Assembly (NCBI RefSeq): GCF_024978135.1
Contig: NZ_JANTEZ010000006.1
Location: 62,001-126,000, forward strand
Source of the DNA: Herbiconiux gentiana
Lineage (GTDB): Bacteria > Actinomycetota > Actinomycetes > Actinomycetales > Microbacteriaceae
Length of the DNA stretch: 64,000 nt
Direction of reading: 5' to 3'
Of this stretch, positions 18,501-26,780 are shown piece by piece (position 1 is the first letter of the stretch; the number at the start of each line of letters is the position of its first letter). Under the pieces are notes generated by a model. The model did not search any database. It saw only the letters and a list, made by a program, of their open reading frames with translations, and was not told the DNA's origin. Position numbers and translations under genes: made by a program.

Positions 18501-18601
18501 CCGCCGCCCACGATCAGCACGAGCAGCACGATCCAGCCGACGATGACGACGATGCTCCGTCGCGCGGCGAACCGGCCGATGCGGTAGAGCAGCGTGGCCA
18601 T
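15587..18601 (-). CDS. MMPL/RND transporter with C-terminal degenerate ABC-ATPase-like domain
   Basis: 1004 residues. Residues about 1-715 are a normal MMPL protein with two six-helix bundles, two extracellular domains, and the motifs GLAVGIDYALFIVSRHR and FGLAMDYQVFLVSRMREE. Residues about 716-930 lack membrane segments and follow the order of an ABC nucleotide-binding domain: GELVLVTGASSTHPDAVVAAFAG at the Walker A place without the Lys-Ser/Thr, SSVLVQ at the Q-loop, LRSLAVATTTRARLIAIDATG at signature/Walker B without the Glu, and IAVAHHG at the H-loop. A Pro/Ala/Gly/Asp-rich tail ends the protein. It is probably a lipid or amphiphile exporter. Confidence 0.85.
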   Translation of the reverse strand: MATLLYRIGRFAARRSIVVIVGWIVLLVLIVGGGQLLKQSFASAFEIPGTESQQAIDMLDQRFPQAAGGSVRVIFEVPAGSSIRDFEAQIGDADEAMRAAPDVIGVSGPFDANVTGQVSDEGEYSDRLAFSTVQLKVASSDFTEADAEALKAAAEGAATGGMTVAYSGLTDVSTEAADTELIGLGVAFIVLLITFGSLLAAGMPLVTAVIGVAIAYSLIVLSTAVASVSSTAPLLATMLGLAVGIDYALFIVSRHRAQLIRGMDPKESAAVATSTAGSAVVFAGLTVVIALLGLAVVQIPFLTVMGLGAAVAVVVAVLVALTLLPAILGLFGRKLVPKPTSRSAKRELAAEGTHRTLGARWVAIVTAKPVVTVAVVVIGLIVVALPVGSMRLTLPDAGYNPPGSVSRDGYDLLNEGFGPGFNGPLLVTADVSAVKAADLGAAITAFGDRFGGLDDVEAVSQVIPNPTGDMLIVSITPDSAPDSTATQNLVQSIRQGEPAFETANGFGYRVTGQTALGIDVSERLQSALVPYGIVVVGLCIILLTIVFRSLAVPVTATIGYLLSVFASFGIVTAVFEWGWLADVLGVAKVGPVISFFPILLMAVLFGLAMDYQVFLVSRMREEFVKTGDPHTAVRHGFIGAARVVTAAALIMFAVFASFVPGGGAVLQPIALGLAAGVFIDAFLVRMTFIPAVMILLGRWGWALPAWLGRILPNVDLEGEGVRELLGATEWRPLDDAGRPFAVAASGAFVAGSGAAPFELRAEAGELVLVTGASSTHPDAVVAAFAGRQELRGGHLRVLDQPLPFHAAALRRSSVLVQRPLDAPADDSAGELPSGAPGVLARLERELGAELDELWGAPIAEEWLRSLAVATTTRARLIAIDATGIPTPLLQRALAVLHDALPLAATIAVAHHGARLELSGRSLRVLTLSPAPAGLELMAHLPAKELGAPVAPPALEAGVGDDAAPDYPAAPGSPAPGAPGSTAPDPGAADPAAPADPTSREEVTA

Positions 18602-18657
18602 GGTGAACCCCCTCGCCGCAAGGCTATCGGCGCTCCCGCGCCGCTGCGGGGCCGAGC

Positions 18658-18679
18658 CCGCCCCATTAAGGGGGGCGTA
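18658..18679 (-). terminator. Hairpin after the cell-wall-binding gene
   Basis: CGCCCC and GGGGCG-type arms around ATTAA lie eight bases past the stop of the leftward exoprotein gene and before the MMPL start. There is no clear U-run on either strand. Confidence 0.35.
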
Positions 18680-18687
18680 CCCCGCCG

Positions 18688-20667
18688 TCAGCGCAGGTGG
18701 GTGGCCAGCTCGGCCATCGTCGCGTCGCTGATCGCCGCGGGCCCGCCCAGCACGACGATGCGCGACGGACGCAGCCGATCCAGTTCGGCCGCCGTGGCCG
18801 CCGGCACGGCGTCACGCCGCACCAGCAGCACCGGGGCGTAGTCGGTCACGGCCGCGGGTGCCCCGGCCAGCGCATCCGGGAACGTCTCACCCGACGCGAT
18901 GTACACGGTGTCGGTCTGCATGGCCCGGAACACCTCGTGCGAGATGCCCGCCGACACGTCGAAGCGATCCGCTCCGGCCAGCCGGGTCGTGGGAGCGATC
19001 GCGGCCAGTTCGGCCTCGACCGCCGCCGACACGGCCTCCCGCCCACCGAGCAGCACGATCCGCTCCGGCTTCAGCCGCCCGAGCTCCGCGGCCACCGGCC
19101 CCGGCACCCCCTCCTTCGTCACGAGCAGCACCGGACCCCCGTTCCGCCCCGCCGCGGCCCCGCCGGCCAGCGCGTCCGGGAACGTCACCCCCGACGCCAC
19201 GTACGCGACCGCCGGATGCTCCGCGAACGTCGTCGCCGAGACCGCCGCCGACACCGCGAACCGATCCGCACCCCCGACCCGCTCCACCACCGGCGCATAC
19301 GACTCGAGCGCGTCGACCACCGCCTCCCCGACGGCGAGCGCACCACCCAGCACCACGATCCTCCCCGGATCCAACCGATCGAGCTCGGCGGCCACCACCT
19401 CGGGCACCCCGCTCGGTGTCACAAGCACGGGCCCGCCGAGCTTCGCGGCGGCGGCGCCGCCCGACAGCGCATCCGGGAACGCCGCCCCCGACGCCACGTA
19501 CGCCACCGGCACGCCCCGCGCATACGTCTCCCGCGACACCGCGGCCGCCGTCCCGTACCGATCCGCCCCCGCCACCCGCCCGATCGACGACTCCCCGACC
19601 CGCCCGCTCCCCACCACGACGATCGCGGCGTCGAACCCCGCCAGGATGTACGCCGTCGACGTGGTCGGGTCGATGGCCGTGGTGGACGGGTGCTCGCCCA
19701 CCCCGAACGGTCCGCTCCGCTCGAAGGTGGTGATCACCCGGTCGACGCTGCCGTCGATCACACTCACCGTGTCGTCCTGGTTGTTGGACACGTACACGAG
19801 CCGCGTGCTCGGGTCGACCGAGACCTTGACGGGCTCGTCGCCGACCGCGACCGTCGTGACCACGACGTCGTGAGTCGTGTCGATCACCGTGACGGTCTTG
19901 CTCCAGGCGTTCGCGACGTAGGCCCGATGATTGAACGAATCGACGTCGACGTCGACGGGGAACATCCCTCCGCCCGCGATGGACGCAAGACTCCCGCCGG
20001 TGCGCGTGTCGAACACCGAGATCACGCCCGACCGGCCGTTGGAGACATACCCCTTGTGGAGGGCTTCGTCGACGCCCGCCGCCATCGAGCCGTCCTCGAT
20101 GCCGCCGAACTCGTCGATCACACCGATGACCTTGAGCGACTTCACGTCGATCACCGACAGGAATGCGGCGTCCCAGTTGACCACGTAGGCGCGATGGGCG
20201 GTCTGGTCGATCGTGATGCTCTGCGGGCGGAACGTCTCGCCGGGCCCGAGCAATGGGATACGACCGATCACGGTGTTCGTCGTCACGTCGATGGCCGAGA
20301 TGGTCTCGTCGTCGTCGTCCAGCACGAGGGCCCGGCCCAGTCCGGAATCGACCGCGATGCTGGTCAGGTTCGCCCGGTCGCCCCCGATCGTGATCGACGA
20401 CTTGAATCGACGCGTGACGGTGTCGAAGACCGACACACCCCTCGTGCTGTCTCCCGCCAGGTACAGCTGGCGACTCACGGGATCGACCGCGAGGTCATTC
20501 CCCGCCGGCTTCCCCCCGGGCAGCTCGAACTTCTCGCGCACAAACGGCACCGGCGCGCTCGAGGCAGAAGCGCCGGGCTCCTCCGCCCCCGCCGCCGGCA
20601 CCCCGGCGACACCACCCATCACCACGACCGCCACCGCCATCGCCACAACCCGCACCCGAGAGATCAT
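18688..20667 (-). CDS. Secreted beta-propeller protein with three cell-wall-binding repeats
   Basis: 659 residues from the ATG at 20667 (an in-frame TTG seven codons upstream is possible). A signal peptide (VVAMAVAVVVMGGVAGVPAAGA) precedes about seven YVTN-type propeller units, recognisable by repeated RxYVxNxxxxTVSVID patterns (residues about 45-345). Three CW_binding_2 repeats follow, each opening with RVAGADRY, RVGGADRF or RLAGADRF and containing YVASGxxFPDALxG. The repeats anchor proteins to the wall; the propeller probably binds a ligand. It is transcribed alone. Confidence 0.85.
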   Translation of the reverse strand: MISRVRVVAMAVAVVVMGGVAGVPAAGAEEPGASASSAPVPFVREKFELPGGKPAGNDLAVDPVSRQLYLAGDSTRGVSVFDTVTRRFKSSITIGGDRANLTSIAVDSGLGRALVLDDDDETISAIDVTTNTVIGRIPLLGPGETFRPQSITIDQTAHRAYVVNWDAAFLSVIDVKSLKVIGVIDEFGGIEDGSMAAGVDEALHKGYVSNGRSGVISVFDTRTGGSLASIAGGGMFPVDVDVDSFNHRAYVANAWSKTVTVIDTTHDVVVTTVAVGDEPVKVSVDPSTRLVYVSNNQDDTVSVIDGSVDRVITTFERSGPFGVGEHPSTTAIDPTTSTAYILAGFDAAIVVVGSGRVGESSIGRVAGADRYGTAAAVSRETYARGVPVAYVASGAAFPDALSGGAAAAKLGGPVLVTPSGVPEVVAAELDRLDPGRIVVLGGALAVGEAVVDALESYAPVVERVGGADRFAVSAAVSATTFAEHPAVAYVASGVTFPDALAGGAAAGRNGGPVLLVTKEGVPGPVAAELGRLKPERIVLLGGREAVSAAVEAELAAIAPTTRLAGADRFDVSAGISHEVFRAMQTDTVYIASGETFPDALAGAPAAVTDYAPVLLVRRDAVPAATAAELDRLRPSRIVVLGGPAAISDATMAELATHLR

Positions 20668-20699
20668 CCCGCGATGATACCCGAGCAAAGCTCATTAAG

Positions 20700-21986
20700 C
20701 TACGGAGTGGGAGTGGGAGCCGACCCCCGGCGGCGCATGAAGGCCTGCACTGCCGGGTCGACGATGATGTCGGAGGGCCGCAGCGGCCGCGTCAGGTACA
20801 GCCCCTCGAGCGAGGTGAGGCGCGACAGCGCCACGTAGGTCTGCCCCGGGCTGAAGACGCGGGCGCCGAGGTCGACGACCGCCTCGTCGTAGCTCTGGCC
20901 CTGCGACTTGTGGATGGTGACCGCCCAGGCGAGCCGCAGCGGGAACTGCGTGAACTCGCCGATGACCTCCTTGCTGAGCTTCTTCGACTCGGGCGCGTAG
21001 GAGTAGCGGTGCTTCTCCCAGGCGACCGGGTCGACCTCGTGCACCTCGCCATCGACCTCGACCCAGACGGTCGACGCGATCTTGGTGACGGTGCCGACTG
21101 TGCCGTTCACCCAGCGCTGGTCGGCGTCGTTGCGCAGAAACATCACCTGCGCCCCGACCTTCAGTTCCAGATTGAGGTCGGCCGGATAGGCTCGGCCGCC
21201 GAAGTCGCCGCTGATCTCGGCCTTCGCGCTGAGCACGCGGCCGGGCAGCCGGCCGAGGGCGGTCTGGTTGATGCGGTTGACGGCGTCGTTGCGGGTGGCG
21301 AGCGTGATGGCGCTGTCGGGAGCGGGGGAGCGGGCGCCCGTGCCGTTCAGCACGTCGGCGATCTCCTTCGTGACCATGCCGAAGCGCACCGCGTTGAGCA
21401 TGTGCTTGAACTCGTCGTCGTGCTGCCGGTGGATCTCGGTCAGCTCGACGATCTCGAGCTCCGTCTCGTTCCACACCGCGGCGTCGAAGAACCACATCGA
21501 GCGGTAGTGGTCGGCGAAGTAGGCGCGCTCCTCGCCGTCGCCCGGCACCGGGGCGAGCTGGTACGGGTCGCCGAACAGCACGACCTGCACGCCGCCGAAC
21601 GGCTCCGAGCGGCGGCCGCGGGCCTGCCGGAGCGAGCGGTCCATCGCGTCCATCAGGTCGGCGTTCACCATCGAGACCTCGTCGATGACGAGCGTGTCGA
21701 TGGTGTTGAGGAGCTTGCGCACCTCGGCGTTCTGCTCGATCTCGCTGTCGGCGATCACCCCGATCGGCAGCCGGAAGAGCGAGTGAATGGTCTGACCGCC
21801 CACGTTCAGGGCGGCGACGCCGGTGGGGGCCGAGATGACCAGCTGCTTCTCGGTGGTCGCCGAGAGGTGGTTCAGCAGCGTCGACTTGCCGGTGCCCGCC
21901 CGACCGGTGACGAAGACGTGCTTGCGGGTGCCCTCGATCAGCTCGAACACGCGCTGCTGCTCGGCGGAGAGGGTGGGCCTGGCCAT
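20700..21986 (-). CDS. Pif1/RecD-like superfamily 1 DNA helicase
   Basis: 428 residues. Walker A is VTGRAGTGKST near residue 30, motif Ia is ISAPTGVAALNVGGQTIHSLF, Walker B is LVIDEVSMV, motif III is VVLFGDPYQLAPV, and the late motifs are WAVTIHKSQGQSYD and TYVALSRLTSLEGL. This set is typical of short bacterial Pif1-like 5'-3' helicases. There is no extra nuclease domain. It is not in an operon: the next gene is divergent. The cellular role (fork progress, G-rich structures) is inferred from the family. Confidence 0.9.
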   Translation of the reverse strand: MARPTLSAEQQRVFELIEGTRKHVFVTGRAGTGKSTLLNHLSATTEKQLVISAPTGVAALNVGGQTIHSLFRLPIGVIADSEIEQNAEVRKLLNTIDTLVIDEVSMVNADLMDAMDRSLRQARGRRSEPFGGVQVVLFGDPYQLAPVPGDGEERAYFADHYRSMWFFDAAVWNETELEIVELTEIHRQHDDEFKHMLNAVRFGMVTKEIADVLNGTGARSPAPDSAITLATRNDAVNRINQTALGRLPGRVLSAKAEISGDFGGRAYPADLNLELKVGAQVMFLRNDADQRWVNGTVGTVTKIASTVWVEVDGEVHEVDPVAWEKHRYSYAPESKKLSKEVIGEFTQFPLRLAWAVTIHKSQGQSYDEAVVDLGARVFSPGQTYVALSRLTSLEGLYLTRPLRPSDIIVDPAVQAFMRRRGSAPTPTP

Positions 21987-22043
21987 CCCTCCAATCTACC
22001 CGCCGCCCGGGGCGGTCCCCCGGCTCCCGCCTAAACTGTGCAC

Positions 22044-23075
22044 ATGGATGCGGGAGGTGTGGACAGGCGCGAGACCCTGCACCGATCGATCGTCATCTGG
22101 GTAGGCCTGTTCGTGCTCACCGTCGCGGCCCTGGTGTCGGCGGTGGGCATCCTGAACCGTGAGCTGTTCAGCGCCAGCACCTTCGTGCGGCTCTACCTCG
22201 AGGCCCTGGCCGAGCACGACGTGGCCGGCGCCCTCGCGACCCCGGGCGTCGCGCTCACGAGCGGCGACGCGGCCGGCACCGGTGAGGCGGCCCTGGTGAC
22301 TCCGGATGCGCTCGGCGGCCTGATGGGCATCACCGAGGTCAGCGACACCGAGATCATCCCCGGTCGCCACCGCATCGTCTACTCCTACACACTCACCGGC
22401 ACCGGCGACCAGCAGGTGGAGGGTCAGACCGAGTTCGACGTGGTGCAGACCGGCACGAGCTGGCTCGTCTTCCCGGAGTGGGAGTTCCTGCGCTCGCCGA
22501 GCGCGCGGGCCGACGTCACCGTCTCGCACGCGAGCACCTTCACCGCCGGAACGGTGCAGGTCGCGGCCGGTGACGCGGGCGCCTTCCGCGCGAACCGCAG
22601 CTACGACCTGCTCGTGCCGAGCCTCACGGTGCTCGGGCACACCTCGCACTACCTCGGTGCCTACCCCTCGAAACTCGTGGCCACCAGCACCGGCAGCTCG
22701 GTCAGCGCCATCGTCGACGTGCAGCCCACCACGCGCTTCCTCGACGAGGTTCAGACGACGGTGCACGACTTCCTCGCCGAGTGCGCCACCGAGACGCTGC
22801 TCTATCCGCCCGGCTGTCCGTTCGGGCTGGAGGTCGACGACCGCATCGTCACCGAGCCCGCCTGGTCGATCGAGACCTTCCCGGCCCTGACGATCATCGC
22901 CGGGCAGGACAGCTGGGTGGTTCCCACGGCGTCGGGCAGCGCGCACGTGCGGGTGGACATCCGCTCGCTCTTCGACGGCACGGTCACCGCGATCGACCGT
23001 TCGATCCCCTACGACGTGACCTTCGCGCTGAGCATCCGGGCCGACGGCTCGATCCAGTTCGCCCCACGGGGCTGA
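22044..23075 (+). CDS. Membrane-anchored protein of unknown function
   Basis: 343 residues from the ATG at 22044; a GTG two codons earlier is equally possible. One hydrophobic helix (SIVIWVGLFVLTVAALVSAVGIL, split here only by polar ends) is followed by a large outside domain rich in Thr, Val and Ser. The part after the helix resembles the small cone-shaped domains of DUF4878-like or mycobacterial lipoprotein-type anchors, but I do not recognise the family. Two Cys (in AECATE and PPGCPFG) could form a disulfide. It runs towards the copD/ctaG gene on the other strand. Confidence 0.7.
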   Translation: MDAGGVDRRETLHRSIVIWVGLFVLTVAALVSAVGILNRELFSASTFVRLYLEALAEHDVAGALATPGVALTSGDAAGTGEAALVTPDALGGLMGITEVSDTEIIPGRHRIVYSYTLTGTGDQQVEGQTEFDVVQTGTSWLVFPEWEFLRSPSARADVTVSHASTFTAGTVQVAAGDAGAFRANRSYDLLVPSLTVLGHTSHYLGAYPSKLVATSTGSSVSAIVDVQPTTRFLDEVQTTVHDFLAECATETLLYPPGCPFGLEVDDRIVTEPAWSIETFPALTIIAGQDSWVVPTASGSAHVRVDIRSLFDGTVTAIDRSIPYDVTFALSIRADGSIQFAPRG

Positions 23076-23091
23076 GGGCGGCGGCCGGGGT

Positions 23092-25059
23092 CTAGCGCGC
23101 CGTGTCCTTCTCGGCCAGCCGCTCCAGCATCGCGTTGTACTCCCCGAGCTCCGCCTCGTTCGTCCGATCCGCGTTGCGATCCCGCCGCTTGGTCTCCTTC
23201 TTGTCGACCCGGCTCCACTGGATCGCCACGATCAGCGCCAGCGTGAACGTCGGGATCTCACCGATGCTCCACGCGATCCCGCCGCCGTTCTGCTGATCCT
23301 GCAGTGCGCTCGGCCCCCAGTCGCGGCCGGTGGCGCCGAACCAGTCGGCGAGCAGCAGGCCCGTGCCCTCCATCAGGGCGAGCCCGAAGAAGGCGTGGAA
23401 CGCCATCGTTCCGAGCAGCAGCAGCAGCCGGAACGGGTACGGCAGCTTGTACGGCACCGGGTCGACGCCGATCAGCGCCTGCACGAAGAGGTAGCCGACG
23501 ATCAGGAAGTGCACGATCATCCACTCGTGCCCGAAGTGGTTCTCGGTGGCCCAGCGGAACAGCGGCGTGTAGTAGAAGGTGACGAGGCTGGTGGCGAAGA
23601 GCACGCCGGCCACCACAGGGTTGGCGATGACGGTGGCGACCTTCGAGTGCACCGCGAGCAGCGTCCACTCGCGCACGCCGCGGGTGCCGTCGGTGCGCTT
23701 CTTGACCGCGCGCAGCACGAGGGTGACGGGCGCGGCGGGCACGAGCAGCAGCGGCACCATCATGCTGAGTGTCATGTGCCCGAACATGTGCGCGCTGAAC
23801 AGGAACTTCTCGTAGACGTTCAGCCCGCCGTTGGTGACGTAGAAGAGCAGCAGGATGCCCGCGATCCAGAGCACCGTGCGATACCAGGGCCACCGGTCGC
23901 CGCGTCGTCGCAGCCGCAGCACCCCGGCGACGTAGAAGAAGATCGCGAAGGCGCAGACGAGCACCCAGATCAGGTCGAAGTTCCACTGGGTGAGGAAGTT
24001 CGCCACGGTCAGCTCGGGCGGCAGCTTCTCACCGGTGAGGATCTGCGCGGCGGTCTGCGTCTCGGGCACGGTCTCCGGCACCGGGGTCGCCGTGCGGGCG
24101 AGAGCCGCCGCGAACCCCGTGGCGATGCCCATGAAACCGAGCTCGGCGACCACGAGCCACCAGAAGTGCCGACGGCGATCGGTGCTGCCGAGCTTGCCGA
24201 TGACGTAGCGGCGGTGCAGCGCGCCGATCAGTCCGAGGGCGATCAGCGCGCCCACCTTCACCAGCACGAGCAGGCCGTAGGGCGTGAGCAGCCGGTCGAG
24301 CGAGCCGACCCGCAGCTCGGCGCTGACGTAGCCGGAGGCGGCCACCACGACGAAGCACACGATGGCGACGGTCGAGTACCGGGCGACGACGTCGACGAGC
24401 ACCGGTGTCGTCAGCTGCCGGCTGAGCAGCACGATGACCACCAGCCCGCCGAGCCAGGCGGCGGCGAAGATGAGGTGCAGGCCCAGGGCGGTGATCGCGG
24501 CGTCATGGCCGTCGACCCCCGCGGCGTGCCCCTGCTGGGCCATCGGCACGAGGCAGACGACCGCGAGCAGACCGACGAACACCAGCGCGGTGTGGTTGCG
24601 CACGGCGAAGCAGAGCACGGTGACCACGGCGCCGAGCAGCGTGGTCTGCAGCCACGCCTGGCCGAGTTCGATCTGCGTGAGGAACTGCCCGAGCCCCTGG
24701 CTGAACGCGTCGTCGAAGCTGAGCGCCCGGGCGGTGACGCTGAGGTAGCTGAAGAAGCCCGTGAGAGCGGCCGTCACCGTGAACAGACCGGCGGATGCGG
24801 CGGCGACGTCGAGGACACGCCCCCAGGCCGGGCTCGACGGCGGGATGGCGAAGACGACGAGACCGATGGCGCCGATCATGCCGGCGGCCGAGATGTTGAC
24901 GAGCGTGGAGGTGATCGGGAGACCGAAGCGCACGACGGGTCCCGGATCCTCCAGGAGCTGCGGTGCGGCGCCGCCGCCGATGGCGAGGGCGATCAGGAGG
25001 GCCGCGAACGAGGCCAGCACCAGAACGGCGGGGCCTGCTACGCGGACGACTCTCAGCAC
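23092..25059 (-). CDS. CopD-CtaG fusion: copper resistance / cytochrome oxidase copper assembly membrane protein
   Basis: 655 residues. Residues about 1-330 have eight or nine helices and the CopD pattern (QQGHAAGVDGHDAAITALGLHLIFAAAWLGGL). Residues about 350-625 match the CtaG/Caa3 assembly family (FSAHMFGHMTLSMMVPLLLVPAAPVTLVLRA and FGHEWMIVHFLIVGYLF). The His/Met residues suggest copper handling at the membrane, supporting cytochrome oxidase maturation. This fusion is common in actinobacteria. A charged tail (DKKETKRRDRNADRT) is cytoplasmic. Confidence 0.92.
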   Translation of the reverse strand: MLRVVRVAGPAVLVLASFAALLIALAIGGGAAPQLLEDPGPVVRFGLPITSTLVNISAAGMIGAIGLVVFAIPPSSPAWGRVLDVAAASAGLFTVTAALTGFFSYLSVTARALSFDDAFSQGLGQFLTQIELGQAWLQTTLLGAVVTVLCFAVRNHTALVFVGLLAVVCLVPMAQQGHAAGVDGHDAAITALGLHLIFAAAWLGGLVVIVLLSRQLTTPVLVDVVARYSTVAIVCFVVVAASGYVSAELRVGSLDRLLTPYGLLVLVKVGALIALGLIGALHRRYVIGKLGSTDRRRHFWWLVVAELGFMGIATGFAAALARTATPVPETVPETQTAAQILTGEKLPPELTVANFLTQWNFDLIWVLVCAFAIFFYVAGVLRLRRRGDRWPWYRTVLWIAGILLLFYVTNGGLNVYEKFLFSAHMFGHMTLSMMVPLLLVPAAPVTLVLRAVKKRTDGTRGVREWTLLAVHSKVATVIANPVVAGVLFATSLVTFYYTPLFRWATENHFGHEWMIVHFLIVGYLFVQALIGVDPVPYKLPYPFRLLLLLGTMAFHAFFGLALMEGTGLLLADWFGATGRDWGPSALQDQQNGGGIAWSIGEIPTFTLALIVAIQWSRVDKKETKRRDRNADRTNEAELGEYNAMLERLAEKDTAR

Positions 25060-25118
25060 CAGTCCACTGTACGCGGGCCGGCCTGGGCCTCCGTCGTTAA
25101 CGGCACAGGGTTAATGGC

Positions 25119-25150
25119 AGAAGGGCGGCGGCCGAAGCCGTCGCCCTTCT
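25119..25150 (-). terminator. Strong hairpin downstream of hup
   Basis: A 14-base near-perfect stem (AGAAGGGCGGCGGC with GCCGTCGCCCTTCT) and a CGAA tetraloop lie 17 bases after the hup stop. The U-tract is poor, but the stem is the strongest in this stretch. Confidence 0.65.
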
Positions 25151-25167
25151 GAGCTGGTGGAGCGAGA

Positions 25168-25455
25168 CTACTTGGCAGCAGCCTTCAGCTTCGAACCGGC
25201 CGAGATCTTGACCGAGTGACCGGCCGGGATCTCGATGGTGGCGCCGGTCTGCGGGTTGCGGCCGGTGCGAGCGGCACGCGAGGTGCGCTCGACGGCGAGC
25301 CAGCCCGGGATCGTGACCTTGGTGCCCGAGGCGACCGAGTCGGCCAGCGTCGAGAAGAGAGCGTCGAGCACCTCGTTGACGGAAGCCTGCGTCTGGCCGG
25401 AAGCGGCGGCGACGGCTGCGACGAGCTCGGTCTTGTTGAGTGACTTGTCAGCCAT
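25168..25455 (-). CDS. hup: DNA-binding protein HU
   Basis: 95 residues, the short HU form without the Lys-rich tail of mycobacterial HupB. MADKSLNKTELVAAVAAASG opens it, and the DNA-binding arm RTGRNPQTGATIEIPAG is intact. It bends and compacts DNA as a dimer. The leader contains GAGGAGGA as ribosome site and a small GCTACC/GGTAGC hairpin at 25482-25495. Confidence 0.96.
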   Translation of the reverse strand: MADKSLNKTELVAAVAAASGQTQASVNEVLDALFSTLADSVASGTKVTIPGWLAVERTSRAARTGRNPQTGATIEIPAGHSVKISAGSKLKAAAK

Positions 25456-25557
25456 TTAAGGTGTCCTCCTCGGACCTCTTCGCTACCTCGGTAGCTTTTC
25501 GGTGGAACGGTCCCGGCCACAGGGCCAGTTCGGTTGGTCGGTACGACCGTGGGTAAT

Positions 25558-25863
25558 TTACCAGCTGGACTTCGTAATGCCCGGCAATTCGCCGCGGTGC
25601 GCCATGTCGCGGAAGCGGACACGGCTGATGCCGAACTTGCTGAGGTTTCCGCGGGGGCGGCCGTCGACGGCGTCGCGGTTGCGCACGCGGATCGGCGAGG
25701 CGTTGCGGGGCAGCTTCTGCAGACCCAGGCGGGCGGTCTCGCGCTCCTCGTCGGTGGACGTGGGGCTGACGAGGGCCTTCTTCAGCTCGAGGCGCTTCGC
25801 GGCGTACCGCTCCACGATGACCTTGCGCTGCTCGTTCTTGGCGATCTTGCTCTTCTTAGCCAT
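25558..25863 (-). CDS. rpsN: 30S ribosomal protein S14, zinc-independent form
   Basis: 101 residues: the long S14 type without the CxxC zinc ribbon (the sequence has no Cys at all). Motifs include [29 protein letters not shown] and [19 protein letters not shown]. Such copies replace the zinc form under zinc limitation. It follows rpmG by four bases in the rpmB-rpmG-rpsN group, directly downstream of the zur/znu genes. Confidence 0.95.
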   Translation of the reverse strand: MAKKSKIAKNEQRKVIVERYAAKRLELKKALVSPTSTDEERETARLGLQKLPRNASPIRVRNRDAVDGRPRGNLSKFGISRVRFRDMAHRGELPGITKSSW

Positions 25864-25867
25864 GTGT

Positions 25868-26035
25868 TTACCGCTCCTCTCGGAAGTCGACGTGCTTACG
25901 GATGACCGGGTCGTACTTCTTCAGCACGAGACGGTCGGGGTCGTTGCGACGGTTCTTCTTGGTCACGTAGGTGTAACCGGTGCCCGCCGTCGAGCGGAGC
26001 TTGATGATGGGACGGACGTCCTGCTGCTTTGCCAT
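25868..26035 (-). CDS. rpmG: 50S ribosomal protein L33, cysteine-free form
   Basis: A 55-residue protein beginning [18 protein letters not shown] and ending KHVDFREER. It has no Cys, so it is the zinc-independent L33 type. Its ATG shares one base with the rpmB stop (TGATG). It belongs to the three-gene ribosomal group next to zur. Confidence 0.94.
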   Translation of the reverse strand: MAKQQDVRPIIKLRSTAGTGYTYVTKKNRRNDPDRLVLKKYDPVIRKHVDFREER

Positions 26036-26271
26036 CAGATCTTCTCCCCACGAGCGAGGAGGTCCTTGACAACCGACTCGATTCCACGAGCATCGATGAC
26101 CTTGATGCCCTTCGCCGACAGGGTCAGCGTGACGTTACGGCGAAGCGAAGGCACGTAGTACTTCTTCTTCTGCACGTTCGGGTCGAAGCGGCGATTGGTT
26201 CGCCGGTGCGAGTGCGAGATGTTGTGACCGAAGCCGGGAACGGCTCCTGTCACCTGGCAGACTGCTGCCAT
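26035..26271 (-). CDS. rpmB: 50S ribosomal protein L28
   Basis: 78 residues, the standard L28 length. It opens [21 protein letters not shown]; only one Cys of the zinc-type pair is kept, so this is the zinc-independent paralogue type. The ATG at 26271 was chosen over an upstream start because it matches the family N-terminus and has GGAGGAAG just before it. It heads the rpmB-rpmG-rpsN group. Confidence 0.95.
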   Translation of the reverse strand: MAAVCQVTGAVPGFGHNISHSHRRTNRRFDPNVQKKKYYVPSLRRNVTLTLSAKGIKVIDARGIESVVKDLLARGEKI

Positions 26272-26329
26272 TGCTTCCTCCATTTGGCTACCGTGAGACG
26301 AGTGCCTCACCCAAGATGACTTGTCGACA

Positions 26330-26349
26330 GGCCCGACTCATGACGGGCC
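26330..26349 (-). terminator. GC hairpin between zur and rpmB
   Basis: Perfect GGCCCG/CGGGCC arms with an eight-base loop sit in the 122-base gap after zur. There is no U-run. It may end the znu-zur transcript or act in the rpmB leader; no Zur-type palindrome was seen in this gap. Confidence 0.4.
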
Positions 26350-26393
26350 CGCAGAGGGCGGAGGATTCCACCCAACCTGACTAGCTTACACGA

Positions 26394-26780
26394 TCAGGGC
26401 GTGGGCACACAGGCGGAGCAGAAGCCGAAGATGTCGACGACGTGCTCGGGCCGGCTGAAGCCGTGCAGCGTGGCCGTCTTCTGCGCCCAGGCCTCCACCT
26501 CGTCGGCCTCGATCTCGACCGTGAGCCCGCAGCTGCGGCAGATGAGGTGATGGTGGTGCGCGAGCGAGCAGGCGCGGTAGAGCGCCTCGCCCTCGGGCGA
26601 CTGCAGCGAGTCGGCCTCGCCCTCCTGGGCGAGATCGGACAGCGCGCGGTACACCGTGGCGAGACCGATCTGCGAACCCGAGTTCTTCAGCGAGGAGTGC
26701 AGGCTCTGGGCGCTGACGAACCCCATCTGGGTTCCGAGGGCGCTCCGCACGGCCTCGCGCTGCCAGGTGTTCCTCTTCAC
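26394..26780 (-). CDS. zur: Fur-family zinc regulator Zur
   Basis: 128 residues from GTG at 26780, overlapping the znuB stop (GTGA). A winged helix comes first (TWQREAVRSALGTQMGFVSAQSLHSSL, ATVYRALSDLAQEGE). The Fur metal region HHHHLICRSCG and the C-terminal CSAC give the structural Cys4-type zinc site. Being the last gene of znuACB, it most likely represses that operon in zinc-replete cells, a negative feedback loop. Fur or Mur identity is less likely given the neighbours. Confidence 0.9.
   Translation of the reverse strand: MKRNTWQREAVRSALGTQMGFVSAQSLHSSLKNSGSQIGLATVYRALSDLAQEGEADSLQSPEGEALYRACSLAHHHHLICRSCGLTVEIEADEVEAWAQKTATLHGFSRPEHVVDIFGFCSACVPTP

Noticed and set aside
15785-18841. 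1018-codon + strand open frame with His/Arg/Asp-rich product
   Set aside because: It is antisense to the MMPL gene and has only low-complexity composition with no fold motifs.
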